A stretch of DNA of 64,000 nt from Meconema thalassinum (taxonomy: Eukaryota > Arthropoda > Insecta > Orthoptera > Tettigoniidae): assembly GCA_946902985.2 (NCBI GenBank), contig OX336399.1:165088911-165152910 (forward strand), written 5' to 3'. Each line of letters starts with the position of its first letter. Position 1 is the stretch's first letter. The position numbers and the translations under genes are program-made. The notes beneath the pieces are model-generated. The model had not been told where the DNA came from. It saw nothing but the letters and a program-made list of their open reading frames with translations, and made no database searches. Shown here one piece after another: positions 22,623-33,062 of the stretch.

Positions 22623-23082
22623 ATGGAACATGCAGCTGAAGGTATGATCTTTGTAACGTGTTTCAGTTATTAATGGGCGTAATTGTGACGTAATTTTAGC
22701 TATATTTGCATGATATAATATTTAACTATTATTTTTAAAATTATATTTTCACTTAGGTAGATTGTTAGTAAGTCGCCGCGTCACGTCACTCTGCGTCACT
22801 TTCTACTTAATGTTAAAATGTAGATAAAGTCTTGTAGTTTTCGCCAGTTATAAGATTTTTTGCATCTTTTTGCAACTTACTTAGTTATTTTACGTTTTAG
22901 AAGATGCCGCGCAACCAGTTCTCACACGTTTACAACTGCTTGAAGCACTGGGTTCGATGATTATGTCAAAAGTGGAACTTTGTGACTTTGTTAAAAGTAA
23001 ATTAGGGTTAGAAAATCGTTCTGAAGAGATAACTGAATGTTCTATCCAACTCCTCGTCATAGACAATTTCTTGCATGTGTAG
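22623..23082 (+). CDS. Possible two-exon ORF, 66 residues, unknown
   Basis: An ATG at 22623 opens a short exon ending at 22641 before a GT donor (GGTATGAT). An acceptor TTTTAG at 22895-22900 joins in phase to exon 2 (22901-23082, stop TAG). The joined frame is acidic and hydrophobic, with LTRLQLLEALG and VELCDFVKSKLGLENRSEE, and resembles a helical segment. I do not recognise the family. It could be a leftover from the nested element's own gene or a captured host exon. Splice sites are by eye only. Confidence 0.25.
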
Positions 23083-23479
23083 ACGTAGCTTAAAAAGGTC
23101 TTAACTGATGTCTATTATGAAGTAAACAAATTATATACGTTGCTTTCACTCTAAATTCATGATTAAAACGTAAAAATAATTTTGTCCCCCTACATTTCGA
23201 TTTTGACCCACTGCGCATCGGACAGAACCAACAGTAACGAATGTGTATACACTAGCGTTTTGCCGGTCGCCGGAGGAGGCGTTCGAGACGCGTCGGGCGG
23301 GAACCACGCCTCTGGAGGCGACCTGCCCGCTAGCGGGAGACCGCGAAATAAACTATACGTGGCGTTTTGCAAGCAGTTTACACGTCAGTAACCTCCTGTT
23401 TACTGTGAATTCACGTTTGTTGCGCTGTACTCTCTTTGATACGGAGAAGTTTATTATTGAGGTCGAGAATTAACTGCCA

Positions 23480-23625
23480 CCTTTTGTCATGTTGTGCAAG
23501 AGTTTCACCCACAATTCCGAGCAATTCATCAAATGAAGATATCGACATTCGACAACTGAAAAAACTTACCAGGGTACTTCCTGTGTTCATTGAACATAAT
23601 GTGAAACGTTCCACTAGACAAACGA
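23480..23625 (-). pseudogene. Harbinger transposase N-terminal fragment
   Basis: On the minus strand HRKYPGKFFQ is followed, after a one-base frame change, by RMSISSFDELLGIVGETLAQ. This matches the conserved N-terminal part of Harbinger/PIF transposases (RMS-x-x-SFD-x-LL-x-x-VG). The DDE catalytic domain is absent, so it is inactive. Together with the TIRs and TAA duplication it identifies the surrounding element. Confidence 0.7.
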
Positions 23626-23875
23626 TTCGCTAATGTCGGATGAATACACCCGCACTTCTTTTCCCCATTATGTTCATTACTAAAACATATCATTTAACAA
23701 TAAGATTCAACAGATGTGGGTAGACTATTTGTCTCAGTAGAAAGAATAGAATAGAATAGAAGATGCATCTGTTCACACGCCACGTTTTGACGTTCACGTG
23801 TGGATTGAAACATTTTAACGCGGTAGGAGGCGGGTGAAACGCGGCGTTTTACTCACTCGTGTAGAATGGCCCTAA

Positions 23876-24703
23876 TTGATAGACCTACATCTCTTAACTA
23901 CGGTATGCCATCTGTCGGCATGGACTAGGCAACTCTTCCTATTCTTTTTTTCGGTCACAATGGACGACTAACCCTGATCTCTCCAATTTTATTGAAAACC
24001 ATTCGCTCCCAACTCTTTTTATAACTGTATATATTACTGTGATGAGGTGAAATACACAGTTTTCTATTAATTAACGTAGGCTATTTAGGTTTTTTTTCGC
24101 TCGTTTATTTGAGTCGCTTTTCACCTTACGAAAATACGGCAATATCTTGGTAAGTAGTGGCCACGGTCTTTTCTCGGTATGCATGATTCGTGAACTGTTG
24201 CGTGCGTCTTGTGCGAACATGTTTCATTATTCTGCATATCCATTTTATTCTCCTATTCCCGTGTGTTTAGCTTTTGGTACCGTTACCCTTCCCTTATCTA
24301 TTCATGAGTTCAGTATTTAGTTGGGTGTTGTATATCTTTGAGTTGGCGTTGGGCATACATGCATGTTTTGAGATCCCGTGTGTGGGTGCAGTGTGTGTTT
24401 CGGCCTCCTTGCACTTCATGCATTTTCGGGATGCTCATATGACTGACATGATGTTCTAGTCTCGTCCGTGCCTGGAGAAATATCTTTTGGACATTGCATA
24501 TTACTGCGGTAATGCTTCGTACATGGATCTTAGAGAAGACCTGTACTGACGCATCGAATACTTCATCTTTTCTGACCCAAGCAATGTCATGATTTTATAC
24601 CACTATCTACTGCGCTCAAGTTTTTATCTTACGTGCATTTGAGTGAGATTGCGGTTTGTTACGCAAGTCTTTAACTCATGACCCTTTCTTCATCTTTTAA
24701 TAT
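23876..24703. other. No recognised feature
   Basis: AT-rich sequence with short ORFs only. No repeats or gene signals that I can support. Confidence 0.5.
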
Positions 24704-25403
24704 TGGTGTATTCTTTGGAATATACGGTAAGACAGAGTAAGCTTTTGCTTCTCTTTGCTTTAGTTCATCCCTTCCTTTTTCGCAAACACCAACAGTGATC
24801 TCCTGATTTCTCTTTGTTGGTATATGTTACTTACACTACCTGTAAGTCTGTTCTAGATATATATCTTCCATGACCCACCTAGCGTCATCTAGCAGCGAAT
24901 CTCTGAAGTTCCTCAATTTTTCCCTGCACAAGAGGACTTCCTTACCAATCTAGCCACCAGATCTCGTCGCTATCGCCAGTTATCATCTCCGTGATCAAGA
25001 GAACTTCGTCTACTTTTTCACCCACCAGGCTGCGCTAGTGACGCCTGCTATCACCTCTTTGAAGACCATTTCAACAAGAGAAATTATTATTTCAAAGTAG
25101 ACGAAGTTCTCTTGATCACGGAGATAATAGCTGGCGATGGCAACGAGAACTGGTGGCCAGATGGATAAGGAAGTCCTCTTGCACCAGGAAGAATTGAGGA
25201 GCTTCTGAGATTCGCTGCTAGATGACGCTAGGTGGGTCATGGAAGATATATATCTAGAAGAGACTCACAAAGAACATAAGAGACATGACCAACAAAGAGA
25301 AAATAGAAGATCACTGTTGGTGTTTGATAAAAAAAGGAAGAAATGAACAAGAAAAGAGCATTAAAATTTATTCTCTCGTACCGTGTATTCCAAGAATACA
25401 CCA
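24704..25403. repeat. Foldback made of two inverted BEL LTR starts
   Basis: The left arm begins TGGTGTATTCTTTGGAATA and the right arm ends TATTCCAAGAATACACCA. Both match the first roughly 350 bp of the BEL/Pao LTRs at 44187 and 50759 in head-to-head orientation, including CATGACCCACCTAGCGTCA and the GACGAAGTTCTCTTGATCAC block. Arms meet near 25050. No flanking target duplication was found. Confidence 0.75.
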
Positions 25404-26190
25404 GTGGGCGCATCTCGATATGCTCCAATTATTATACCTATCATCCTAGCATGTCATCGTTCCTCTCGCCACTTGACCTTTTAAGCATTTAAATATAATG
25501 ATGTTTAGACAATTCCTGACTTATGCTTTGTTGCCTTTTGTAACTTGTTGACTTACTTTGCTCTCGTTCTCGGCTCATGTTTGGGGAAATTTTGACTGAG
25601 GGAACTTGGTTGAACTTAATCTCTTTACGAGGGAACGTTCGATCATGACCCCGGGGTGCCTAGGTCAACTTCATGAGTCCTGGCACGGTAGTTTCGCAAA
25701 ATAATGGGTCCAGCACGAATTTACACTACTCGCTTCCACCGCCAGTTTAACACCCTTCTCAAGAAAACTGATGCCATGCCTGGAGCCTCCTGTATTCAGG
25801 TAAGTGCGAACCTACTGTAGTTCATCACTTCAATTAGCAGCCACTATTTTTATAGTAACGGCGTTGCACATTAGCTACTTTTTAGCTATAGTACTTTTTT
25901 AGTTCAAGATATGTTTGCGATCTACAACATAGAAGCTCATTGCGTGGTAAAAAATTAACAACAAAAAACAAAACAAAAAATAACAATGGACTGTGTTCAA
26001 AGCGGTAAATGAAATATACTTGAGGTGTTTACTATCCACACACATTAATGTGCAGTAGCGTAGCCAGGATCGACCAATTGGAGGGGTTATACAGTAGGTA
26101 CTCAAGCAAAATTCTACAAGCATTTCGTCCCACGGCGTAACCGCGCTCTTCAAACGTGCACCGGGGCGCGAGGGCTGCTGTGGTAAGTAC
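25404..26190. other. Mostly unassigned; TE end and possible exon
   Basis: CAGTAGCGTAGCCAGG near 26053 resembles a widespread insect transposon end. An ATG at 25704 opens 32 codons ending at 25799 in front of a strong donor GTAAGT, but no partner exon was found. The last 30 bases before 26191 are the left part of a repeat that continues after 42923. Confidence 0.3.
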
Positions 26191-27608
26191 TGCGCCCGAA
26201 TTCACCAATCAGTACCTATATCCGCTGCACTGTAAAGGATTGCAGACACGTAATTACCCAGCTCACAAACTTACCATTGTCTGCTAAGTAAAAATTGGAA
26301 TTCCAGGAACACACAGGGTAGATCTATGAAAGAAAATAGTATTACCAGCGTAGGTACAAATTTCTACTATCATTTACATTTGAGCAAATCGAGAAACTCC
26401 AATCTCGAGGGGTGATAAGGTCTGTCTATAGTGAGCGGCTGTATCTTACCTAGCAGTACTATTTTCGGCGATGACGAAAATGAAAACGACGTCAGCTAAG
26501 ATAAAATTTGACTGATTCGCTAAGGAGCGCCAGCCGTTTATTGTGCTAAGAAAAATACAGCCATAAACTGCCTGCCTGTCTATCAATAGTGTCACCCTGA
26601 CACTGCAATAAATAAACTCAAAATAAACTAAAACGTGGTACTAATATAACAAGAAAAATTATGAAACGGCGTGATTTTAAACATTACCCTATATTATACA
26701 TTCCGTTTCATCTTTGAACCGTAGTTCCACAACTAAATATGTGAAATAAAAATTTAATCAGTATTAACTATATTCTTATATACAATAATTCGTGGTTCGC
26801 ACAAATATACACTTAATTGTGTTGAAGTGATTAAATTATCTATAATACAAATGAGTCTTTACCACTCAACTTCCGTAACAAACACCGTAACTCTATCGGT
26901 TGAAAGTATAAATACTAGTCTGAATCAATAGAACATAGGTTACAAACATTTAAGTTAAGCACTGTTCTTACTTTGTCTTCTCCCATTTGATCATTAAATC
27001 TCGAAAAATTCCTGAAATCCTTTGCTCGGTTTACATTTCTTTGATAAACGTGAATACTCGAAGTGCATGGCATTTGACCTTCATTACACACTTCTCTTCC
27101 AAAATTATACAACAATCACATTATTTCTTAAACACCCTGTACAGAACTTTCCTTGAATACACTTAAACAATGTCACATTCGCTGTGATCAAAACTAGAAA
27201 AAAACGAGACTCCTCAGTCTCCTCTCGTAAAAATACGTAACTCATTTACGTCTACTATCCCTTTCTTGCACGGCATTTCAAATCTAAACTCCCATTTCAA
27301 TGCATTTTCTTACTCCATGCAAAGAAAATTAGTAACTTTATTAGATATCCACGTCCATTGTGAATATTGTTCAAGAAACAAACTTTAACAATCTCCTCTA
27401 ACCTTCTACAAAATCTCATCGTGCCTATAACTTCACTTCTGTAATTACCTTCTGTACAGTTACTTTTATATCACCCTGTGGTTTAACTTTCTTAACTTCT
27501 TTTCACGTATTTAACTTCAGTTTTACATTATTGCAACTTCCAATGATTATCAGCAAGAATTCATATTTATATATGATTTTATTAAACACAATGTGTACAA
27601 TCACGTTT

Positions 27609-30515
27609 TCACCACTCTGACATTTCTGCGATTAGAGATTGAGACCTGCTTTCACATTCCACTAAGTGGTATTTGGGGCATGGATTATTGCAATTCTTGC
27701 AGACGCAGTCCTCCTTGGGCTCATGAAATGTCTCATTCTGACAGATCCTTCCATGGAACCCATGGACAGCGAATCGCGTATACAGATGTCGAAGTTTGAA
27801 ATTTGGCCCCTTCCAGATATCTGTCTTCATTGCTTCAGTCTCCATTATTTCTTGTGGTATTTCGTCGGCTTTTTTTCGTCTCTCCTCGATGATGGTTTTA
27901 TACGTTTGAGTTTCCGGTAGATCGAAAGAGTGCTTTACGTCTTCTATAAAGAAGGATTCCTGTGCTATTTTATAGGCGTAGCTGTTCCTTGAGAATTTTG
28001 ATATGGATAGAGCTCTCTTAATAAATCTCGCTTTGACGCTCTCTAGCTTCCTGAGGTTATTCACCGACAAGTAGGGCCAAATTAATTGTATGCCATATGT
28101 GGCGGTCGGCATAACTTTAATTTTGAATAACTTTATCGCTGTTGACAGGGATAGGCTTTGGAGTTTGGGAATGTCGTATGAGGCTTTCGTTGCTGCCGTA
28201 GCTCGCTCCTGTACATGCAGGGAGAAAGCAGTTCCAGTAGTTTGTAGCACGACACCCAGGTATTTGAAGTTGGGTACGAATTCTAAAGGTTCTTCTCCAC
28301 ACTTGAGTTGGTCCATTTTAGCTATCCTTCCTCCCCTTCTAAATTTCATAGCCTTTGTTTTGGAGCTGTTAATTTCCATAGAGTTTTCTTCCGCCCATGC
28401 CCTAATGTTCCCCATAGCTGTTTGTAGGTCATCTCGGTATCTTGAGAGGATGACCATGTCATCGGCGTACATGAGTAATTTGACTGTTCTTGAGTCTATT
28501 GTTTGCCCAATGTCTGAGGTCATTACGTTGAAGAGGACTGGACTCATGGGATCCCCTTGTAGAACCCCCTTTGTTTGAGTGATACTCCTCGACGTGGTGA
28601 TACCATCATGGATTGTAACATAGTTCACGTTTAAAATCGATTTCAATGTTTCTAATTCACTATTGGAGGTGCCTAATATGTTTTCCAGTTTGTGGATAAG
28701 TATCCTTCTGTTGATACTGTCAAATGCCTTGGAATAGTCTATGTAGATTGCATAAATCGGTCTACCGGGTTGGGCTAAGGTCGTTATTATTTCTTGCACA
28801 AGTTCCTGTACAGCCTGTAGAGTTGATCTACCCGGGGTAAAGCCATATTGATTTGATGGTATGCTAGCACGTAGTCCATGTTCCACCCGTATTAGAAGAA
28901 GTTTAGAGAAGGTTTTGAACATAACATTTTCCAGGGCAATTCCCCTGTAAGAGTTTGGATCCTCCTTCTTCCCTTTCCCTTTGTAGATCACAATTATGAG
29001 TGTCTTCCTCCATTGTTCTGGGATTGACTTACGTTTTAGGCATTCGTTAAACAGACATGTTAACGGGTCTAACAGGTCATGGAGTGTGTCCTTTAAATGC
29101 TCTGTAAAAATCCCATCTGGCCCAGCAGCTTTGTTATTTTTCCCATTGCTTATAAGTTGTCTGACCTCCTCTGTTGTGATTGGGCGAGTGTCTTGGATGT
29201 TTGCCAGCTGCGGTGTGAAGCCGTTTGTCCTTATATTAGTTTCTCCAAGAAGATGACTAAAATGTGCCTCCCATTGCGCCATGTTTATGAGAGGAGTTGC
29301 TGCCTTTTTCTTCGAGTTCCTTAAGATTTTATAAGGTTTCGCTTCCGCCTCGGCTATTAACCTCTGTTCTATGTATAAATCGTACTCTGTTTTCTTTTCT
29401 TTTAGTAGACTTTTATATTTCCGACGCTCCTCAGCATATTTCGTTAGTACGTCCATACCAAATACCCTAGCGGAATGAAATAAATGTATCGTTGTTTGTC
29501 TCATGACGTAACATTCCTCATCAAACCATGGCTTTGCAATGCGATCATATGTAGGTATAACAGTGGTGGCGTTTAGAATTGTGTCATTCAGTGCTGCTGT
29601 CGCTCCATCCAGGTTCCCCTGCCCTATCATATGCATGATTGTCGGTATCTCCTCCCTGTTCATTTGCCATCTTTCCTCCTCTATATGTCTAGAGACTCTC
29701 TGCTTAGGGGGTTCTCCTTTCTGATGCTGTGTTCCAGTACTTAGTTGGATTTCCGCTATTACTGGGAGGGGTTTTCTGATTACTATTTTTTCGGTCTTCA
29801 CTTGTGCCTGTCCTCCTGCATTTGAGAAGATTAAATCGATTGTGCTCCTTCCATTTGGAGCAATGTACGTGTAATCACTCTTCCTGTTTAGTAGCCTTAG
29901 ATGGTAATCTAGAAGAAAGTCTGTGACCGCTTGAGATTTTGTATCCCATTTGTCTACGCGGCAATTCAGGTCACCAAGTAACAGGGTTGGTTTATCATTT
30001 TCTGTGTTCTCCAGTGCCTTCCCTAGCTCGTCTATTATAACCTCAGGATCTGTATTGGGCGTGAAGTACGCTCCTATTATGTTCATCTTACTAATGTTTA
30101 CTGTTAGGGTGTTGAATGTTCTCATAATTTGGCTGATAGGTTGTAGGTGCGGCTTTATATAGCAGCTCAATCCGCCTGAGGGGCGGCCTCTGTCGCCTTT
30201 CGTGGCTAGAGAGTGAATACCGTAGAAACCGTTAATGTCTATTTCTTTCATGCTGAAAGTTTCTGTAAAAAGCAGGATGTCATTCTCTACAAGTGTGAGT
30301 CGTGGGGTCAAGGCCAATACACTCTTCAACCCTTCTACATTCCAAGTCATTAATCTGACGCACTCAGTGTTATTGTTGTTGATGATTTTGTTGCTGTGTG
30401 ACCTGCACTCCGGATGGCCTCTTGCGATGGTAGATTTTGTTGATAACCGGCCTTCAGTGTTAAAACTCGAAGGGGCGAAAAGTAACCTCTTTAGGCCAAA
30501 AATTTTCCTCGTCAA
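27609..30515 (-). CDS. LINE ORF2: APE endonuclease and reverse transcriptase
   Basis: 968 uninterrupted codons. The N-terminal third is an apurinic-type endonuclease (MTWNVEGLK, LLLGDLNCRVDKW, STIDLIFSN). The RT follows with LIIVIYKGKGKKEDPNSYRG, YAIYIDYSKAFDS, GVLQGDPMSPVLFN and the active site YADD at 28458-28469. The C-terminus carries a Cys-rich zinc motif (CKNCNNPCPKYHLVEC). The protein would nick the target and copy the element RNA at the nick. It overlaps ORF1 by 56 bases in another frame. Key residues look intact. Confidence 0.93.
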   Translation of the reverse strand: MTRKIFGLKRLLFAPSSFNTEGRLSTKSTIARGHPECRSHSNKIINNNNTECVRLMTWNVEGLKSVLALTPRLTLVENDILLFTETFSMKEIDINGFYGIHSLATKGDRGRPSGGLSCYIKPHLQPISQIMRTFNTLTVNISKMNIIGAYFTPNTDPEVIIDELGKALENTENDKPTLLLGDLNCRVDKWDTKSQAVTDFLLDYHLRLLNRKSDYTYIAPNGRSTIDLIFSNAGGQAQVKTEKIVIRKPLPVIAEIQLSTGTQHQKGEPPKQRVSRHIEEERWQMNREEIPTIMHMIGQGNLDGATAALNDTILNATTVIPTYDRIAKPWFDEECYVMRQTTIHLFHSARVFGMDVLTKYAEERRKYKSLLKEKKTEYDLYIEQRLIAEAEAKPYKILRNSKKKAATPLINMAQWEAHFSHLLGETNIRTNGFTPQLANIQDTRPITTEEVRQLISNGKNNKAAGPDGIFTEHLKDTLHDLLDPLTCLFNECLKRKSIPEQWRKTLIIVIYKGKGKKEDPNSYRGIALENVMFKTFSKLLLIRVEHGLRASIPSNQYGFTPGRSTLQAVQELVQEIITTLAQPGRPIYAIYIDYSKAFDSINRRILIHKLENILGTSNSELETLKSILNVNYVTIHDGITTSRSITQTKGVLQGDPMSPVLFNVMTSDIGQTIDSRTVKLLMYADDMVILSRYRDDLQTAMGNIRAWAEENSMEINSSKTKAMKFRRGGRIAKMDQLKCGEEPLEFVPNFKYLGVVLQTTGTAFSLHVQERATAATKASYDIPKLQSLSLSTAIKLFKIKVMPTATYGIQLIWPYLSVNNLRKLESVKARFIKRALSISKFSRNSYAYKIAQESFFIEDVKHSFDLPETQTYKTIIEERRKKADEIPQEIMETEAMKTDIWKGPNFKLRHLYTRFAVHGFHGRICQNETFHEPKEDCVCKNCNNPCPKYHLVECESRSQSLIAEMSEW

Positions 30516-31041
30516 CCACTTCTTTGTCTTTCTCCAGGAATGCTATCTTGAACGCTTTGTTCCTTCCTCTTGTTCGAATGGTGAAACATGCTTTGACGCT
30601 ATTAATGCCCTTTTCTGCCACATATGAGGTGATGTCTTCTTCCGTGGTTTCTTCGTCCAGGTGTCCGATGTACATCCAGTATAGCCTTGGTGCCGGTTTG
30701 AGTCGTCCACCACTGTTATTCCCCTTCCCTATTTTGGCTGTGGGCAGTGGGCGATGATCTTGCTGAGCAGGGCGTAACTGGTATCTGCTACTTTGGATAT
30801 CGCATTCATTTCTGTTATGCCTGTCTGGTTGCTGTCTGACCTGTCGACTTGTTGCTGTGGCATACTCCGCGTTTACGACGTCCAATTCTGGTTTTCTTGT
30901 TGAATTTCTCATCAGGGGACTGATTTCATGCTGTGTATTATGAAATTCAAACGACTGTTGAGTTGACTCTTTCAGTTCATTTCTAACCAATATGTGAATA
31001 TTATCCATCATGGACTGTATCTGCAGGTTCATTTTCCCCAT
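30460..31041 (-). CDS. LINE ORF1, RNA-binding-like
   Basis: 193 codons. The N-terminal half is polar and Gln/Arg-rich. The C-terminal 75 residues (YIGHLDEETTEEDI to NFWPKEVTFRPF) match a domain often found in insect and mollusc LINE ORF1 proteins and resembling an RRM-type fold. There are no CCHC knuckles. It probably coats element RNA. The start codon is one base from the target duplication, so a native upstream sequence cannot be seen. Confidence 0.8.
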   Translation of the reverse strand: MGKMNLQIQSMMDNIHILVRNELKESTQQSFEFHNTQHEISPLMRNSTRKPELDVVNAEYATATSRQVRQQPDRHNRNECDIQSSRYQLRPAQQDHRPLPTAKIGKGNNSGGRLKPAPRLYWMYIGHLDEETTEEDITSYVAEKGINSVKACFTIRTRGRNKAFKIAFLEKDKEVVDEENFWPKEVTFRPFEF

Positions 31042-33062
31042 GATTCATATTTAACAACTGATATAAGTGTGTCTTCCTTTCGTGAAAATATTTGTTTAAC
31101 AAATTTATCTGGGCTTTTTAATGCTCTAAGTGTTTTATTTAAAATATATATAAAAAGTTCTTGAAATACCTTTGTTACTAGGAAATAAGGTTTATCACGT
31201 TACAGCATAGATCTGCACATCTATCTGTTTCATTACAGTGAATTTGGTATTTATTGGTTTAATTATCTATCAAGTATTTGAACTATCTTTTATCAGATGT
31301 CGTGTCGTGTAACAATTCAATTTGTTCACAATTGGTTGAAATAAATTTCTGACACTCGAATCAACATCATGAGATGTCGAAATATTTGACACATCATGAT
31401 ATAACTTTTTGAATATACGGTACTTAAATTGTTCAATATACGTTCCATCGCTGCACATAAAACATATTTATTTAACTTAACGCAAATATCTATAATTCTA
31501 AACGATTTTACATTGAAATGATTTTAACGTTAACAACTGCACTACGCAAATAAAATTTCGTCCAAGTGACGGAAATTTTCAATGAACAAAAAATGACTCC
31601 TACGAAAATACGAAAAATACTAGATCAAAATCTACACAATTTTAAATACAATGACAAAATTATACGGTTGGTGAATTAGGATAAACACAGAACATGACTA
31701 CAATTCTACCAAATATAAATCAATCTCTTCTCTACCATGAGTTGAAGACAGTCTCAGAAGTACCATGTCTCGTCTGGCAAGCCAAAAGTGTGTGAGAGCG
31801 CATCGCCCACAGCTATGCAGACCGGTTGTGACGGGGCCAGCTGGACATCTCTCCCAGTGGAACAAGGTCGGAGACATAGCCGGGTTAGCGACCTCGCCGT
31901 GAAACAGCATGTCTCGTCCGCACTCCCTCGCTCGTCCCCCGCACGTCGTCTGGATCTTCTTGCGATACCCCATCACTGCGCCGACATCGCTTCTCAAGGT
32001 TGAAATTCGTTTGTTTCATAAAAGTCTGAGAGTTTACTGGATGTATATGAACTCGTGTTAAAAAGTAGAGATTTGTTCTGTGATTTTGCGCATCGCGTAG
32101 ATGTTCCGCTGCGCCTTCCATGTTGTGGAATTCTGGATTCAACTCTTCATTTTTGTAGCTTCTACTTCCCTATGATGTGCACCTTAGCACGTGGTCATAC
32201 TCATTTTAATGCTGACACTTTTATAACTTCCCCGTTGCCAATTCACGAACTGCATTCTGTATAATATCCAAGTGTGAATTAAATTGCATAAATGATGAAG
32301 CTCTTCTGTAGAAGTGAGACGTTTGCATCTGTCTGCATGCGATGTATTATAGCTTTGTTTTAGAAATACTGTAATATTAAGCTATGTTTCAAGATCACTG
32401 GTCTATATGCTGTGCTGGTCTGCGTTAGAATGTTCCTTGTTCTGCAAGTCACAGCCTTCTGTACTCCACACTCGTCTTTTCCACTTTCATAAAGCGTAGC
32501 ACTATGCTGAAGAACTACTAGTTTCTCCGCTCACGGTCTTTACTCGTCGCAATCTGAATTTGGAAAAAACTCCTAACTCTTGCCCTCTGCGTACGGCAAG
32601 TTCCTCGCTGTGCCTCCCCTCTTGCGGTGTGACGTAACTCCTTCAACTTCTCCTCCCTCAGTGTGTCCTTAACCTTGATTCCTTCTCCTGCGTGACGTTT
32701 CTCTCACTCCTCGTGGCGTGACGTACTCTTACAATGTAGGCCTCCCTACATTCAGATAATAAATATTTAGCCAATATTTAAATCGTCCCTTCTTGCCTTC
32801 CGTAATTGTTTAATTATTAATGATGCATAGTTTTTCATTATTTCAACTCAGGTTTCCCATATCTCACGAATATTGAGGAATAAAAGATTTTAATTCGTTC
32901 TTTTATTTTTCCTGGGTCCCAGTTCATATCCAGACGGGATCTTTGGCATTGTCCTTAAATAAATTCGGGCGCAATTCCCCGTTGCCAATTTAAAGTAAAG
33001 TATAGCCTGTACTTTCTTTAATAACAGTTGGTTTCTCTGTTCTTGGGACTGAATTTATTTAT

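Larger units (their letters stand above)
20934..23216. mobile_element. TIR element nested in the Harbinger element
   Basis: Inverted ends GC(A/G)CAGTGGGTCAAAAT continue for about 42 bp in total, ending AAAATTATTT. ATC lies outside both ends (20931-20933 and 23217-23219), suggesting a 3-bp duplication. The inside carries the 290-bp tandem repeats, a GACA microsatellite and a possible two-exon ORF. No known transposase is seen, so the family is unassigned. The CAC-type start and 3-bp duplication would fit a CACTA-like element, but weakly. Confidence 0.6.
20875..23872. mobile_element. PIF/Harbinger element, degenerate and with a nested insertion
   Basis: The ends are 54-bp inverted repeats starting GGGCCATTCTACACGAG, a typical Harbinger-type start. 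TAA flanks both sides (20872-20874 and 23873-23875), matching the 3-bp TWA target preference of this superfamily. A transposase remnant lies near the right end. A second TIR element (20934-23216) has inserted just inside the left TIR and accounts for most of the length. Confidence 0.75.
27570..31042 (-). mobile_element. Non-LTR retrotransposon with both ORFs intact
   Basis: Inserted into the Ty3 LTR with an 11-bp target duplication ATTCATATTTA (27559-27569 and 31043-31053). On the minus strand it starts one base before the ORF1 ATG, so there is essentially no 5' UTR. It ends with AATAAAATCATATA and no poly(A). ORF1 and ORF2 are both open and overlap. It postdates the Ty3 insertion. It belongs to the APE-endonuclease LINEs (jockey/CR1/I group); the clade is not resolved. 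Confidence 0.9.
26191..32973 (-). repeat. 3' LTR of the Ty3 element, split by a LINE
   Basis: 26191-27569 plus 31054-32973 together form about 3.3 kb that match 39610-42923 with scattered differences. ATTCATATTTA occurs on both sides of the interrupting LINE. A short ACGGGGAA stretch adjoining 32973 on the minus strand is a possible polypurine tract. Confidence 0.92.

Noticed and set aside
31698..31997. 99-codon ORF present in both Ty3 LTRs (also 41644-41943)
   Set aside because: Repeated only because it lies in the LTR. No recognisable domain.
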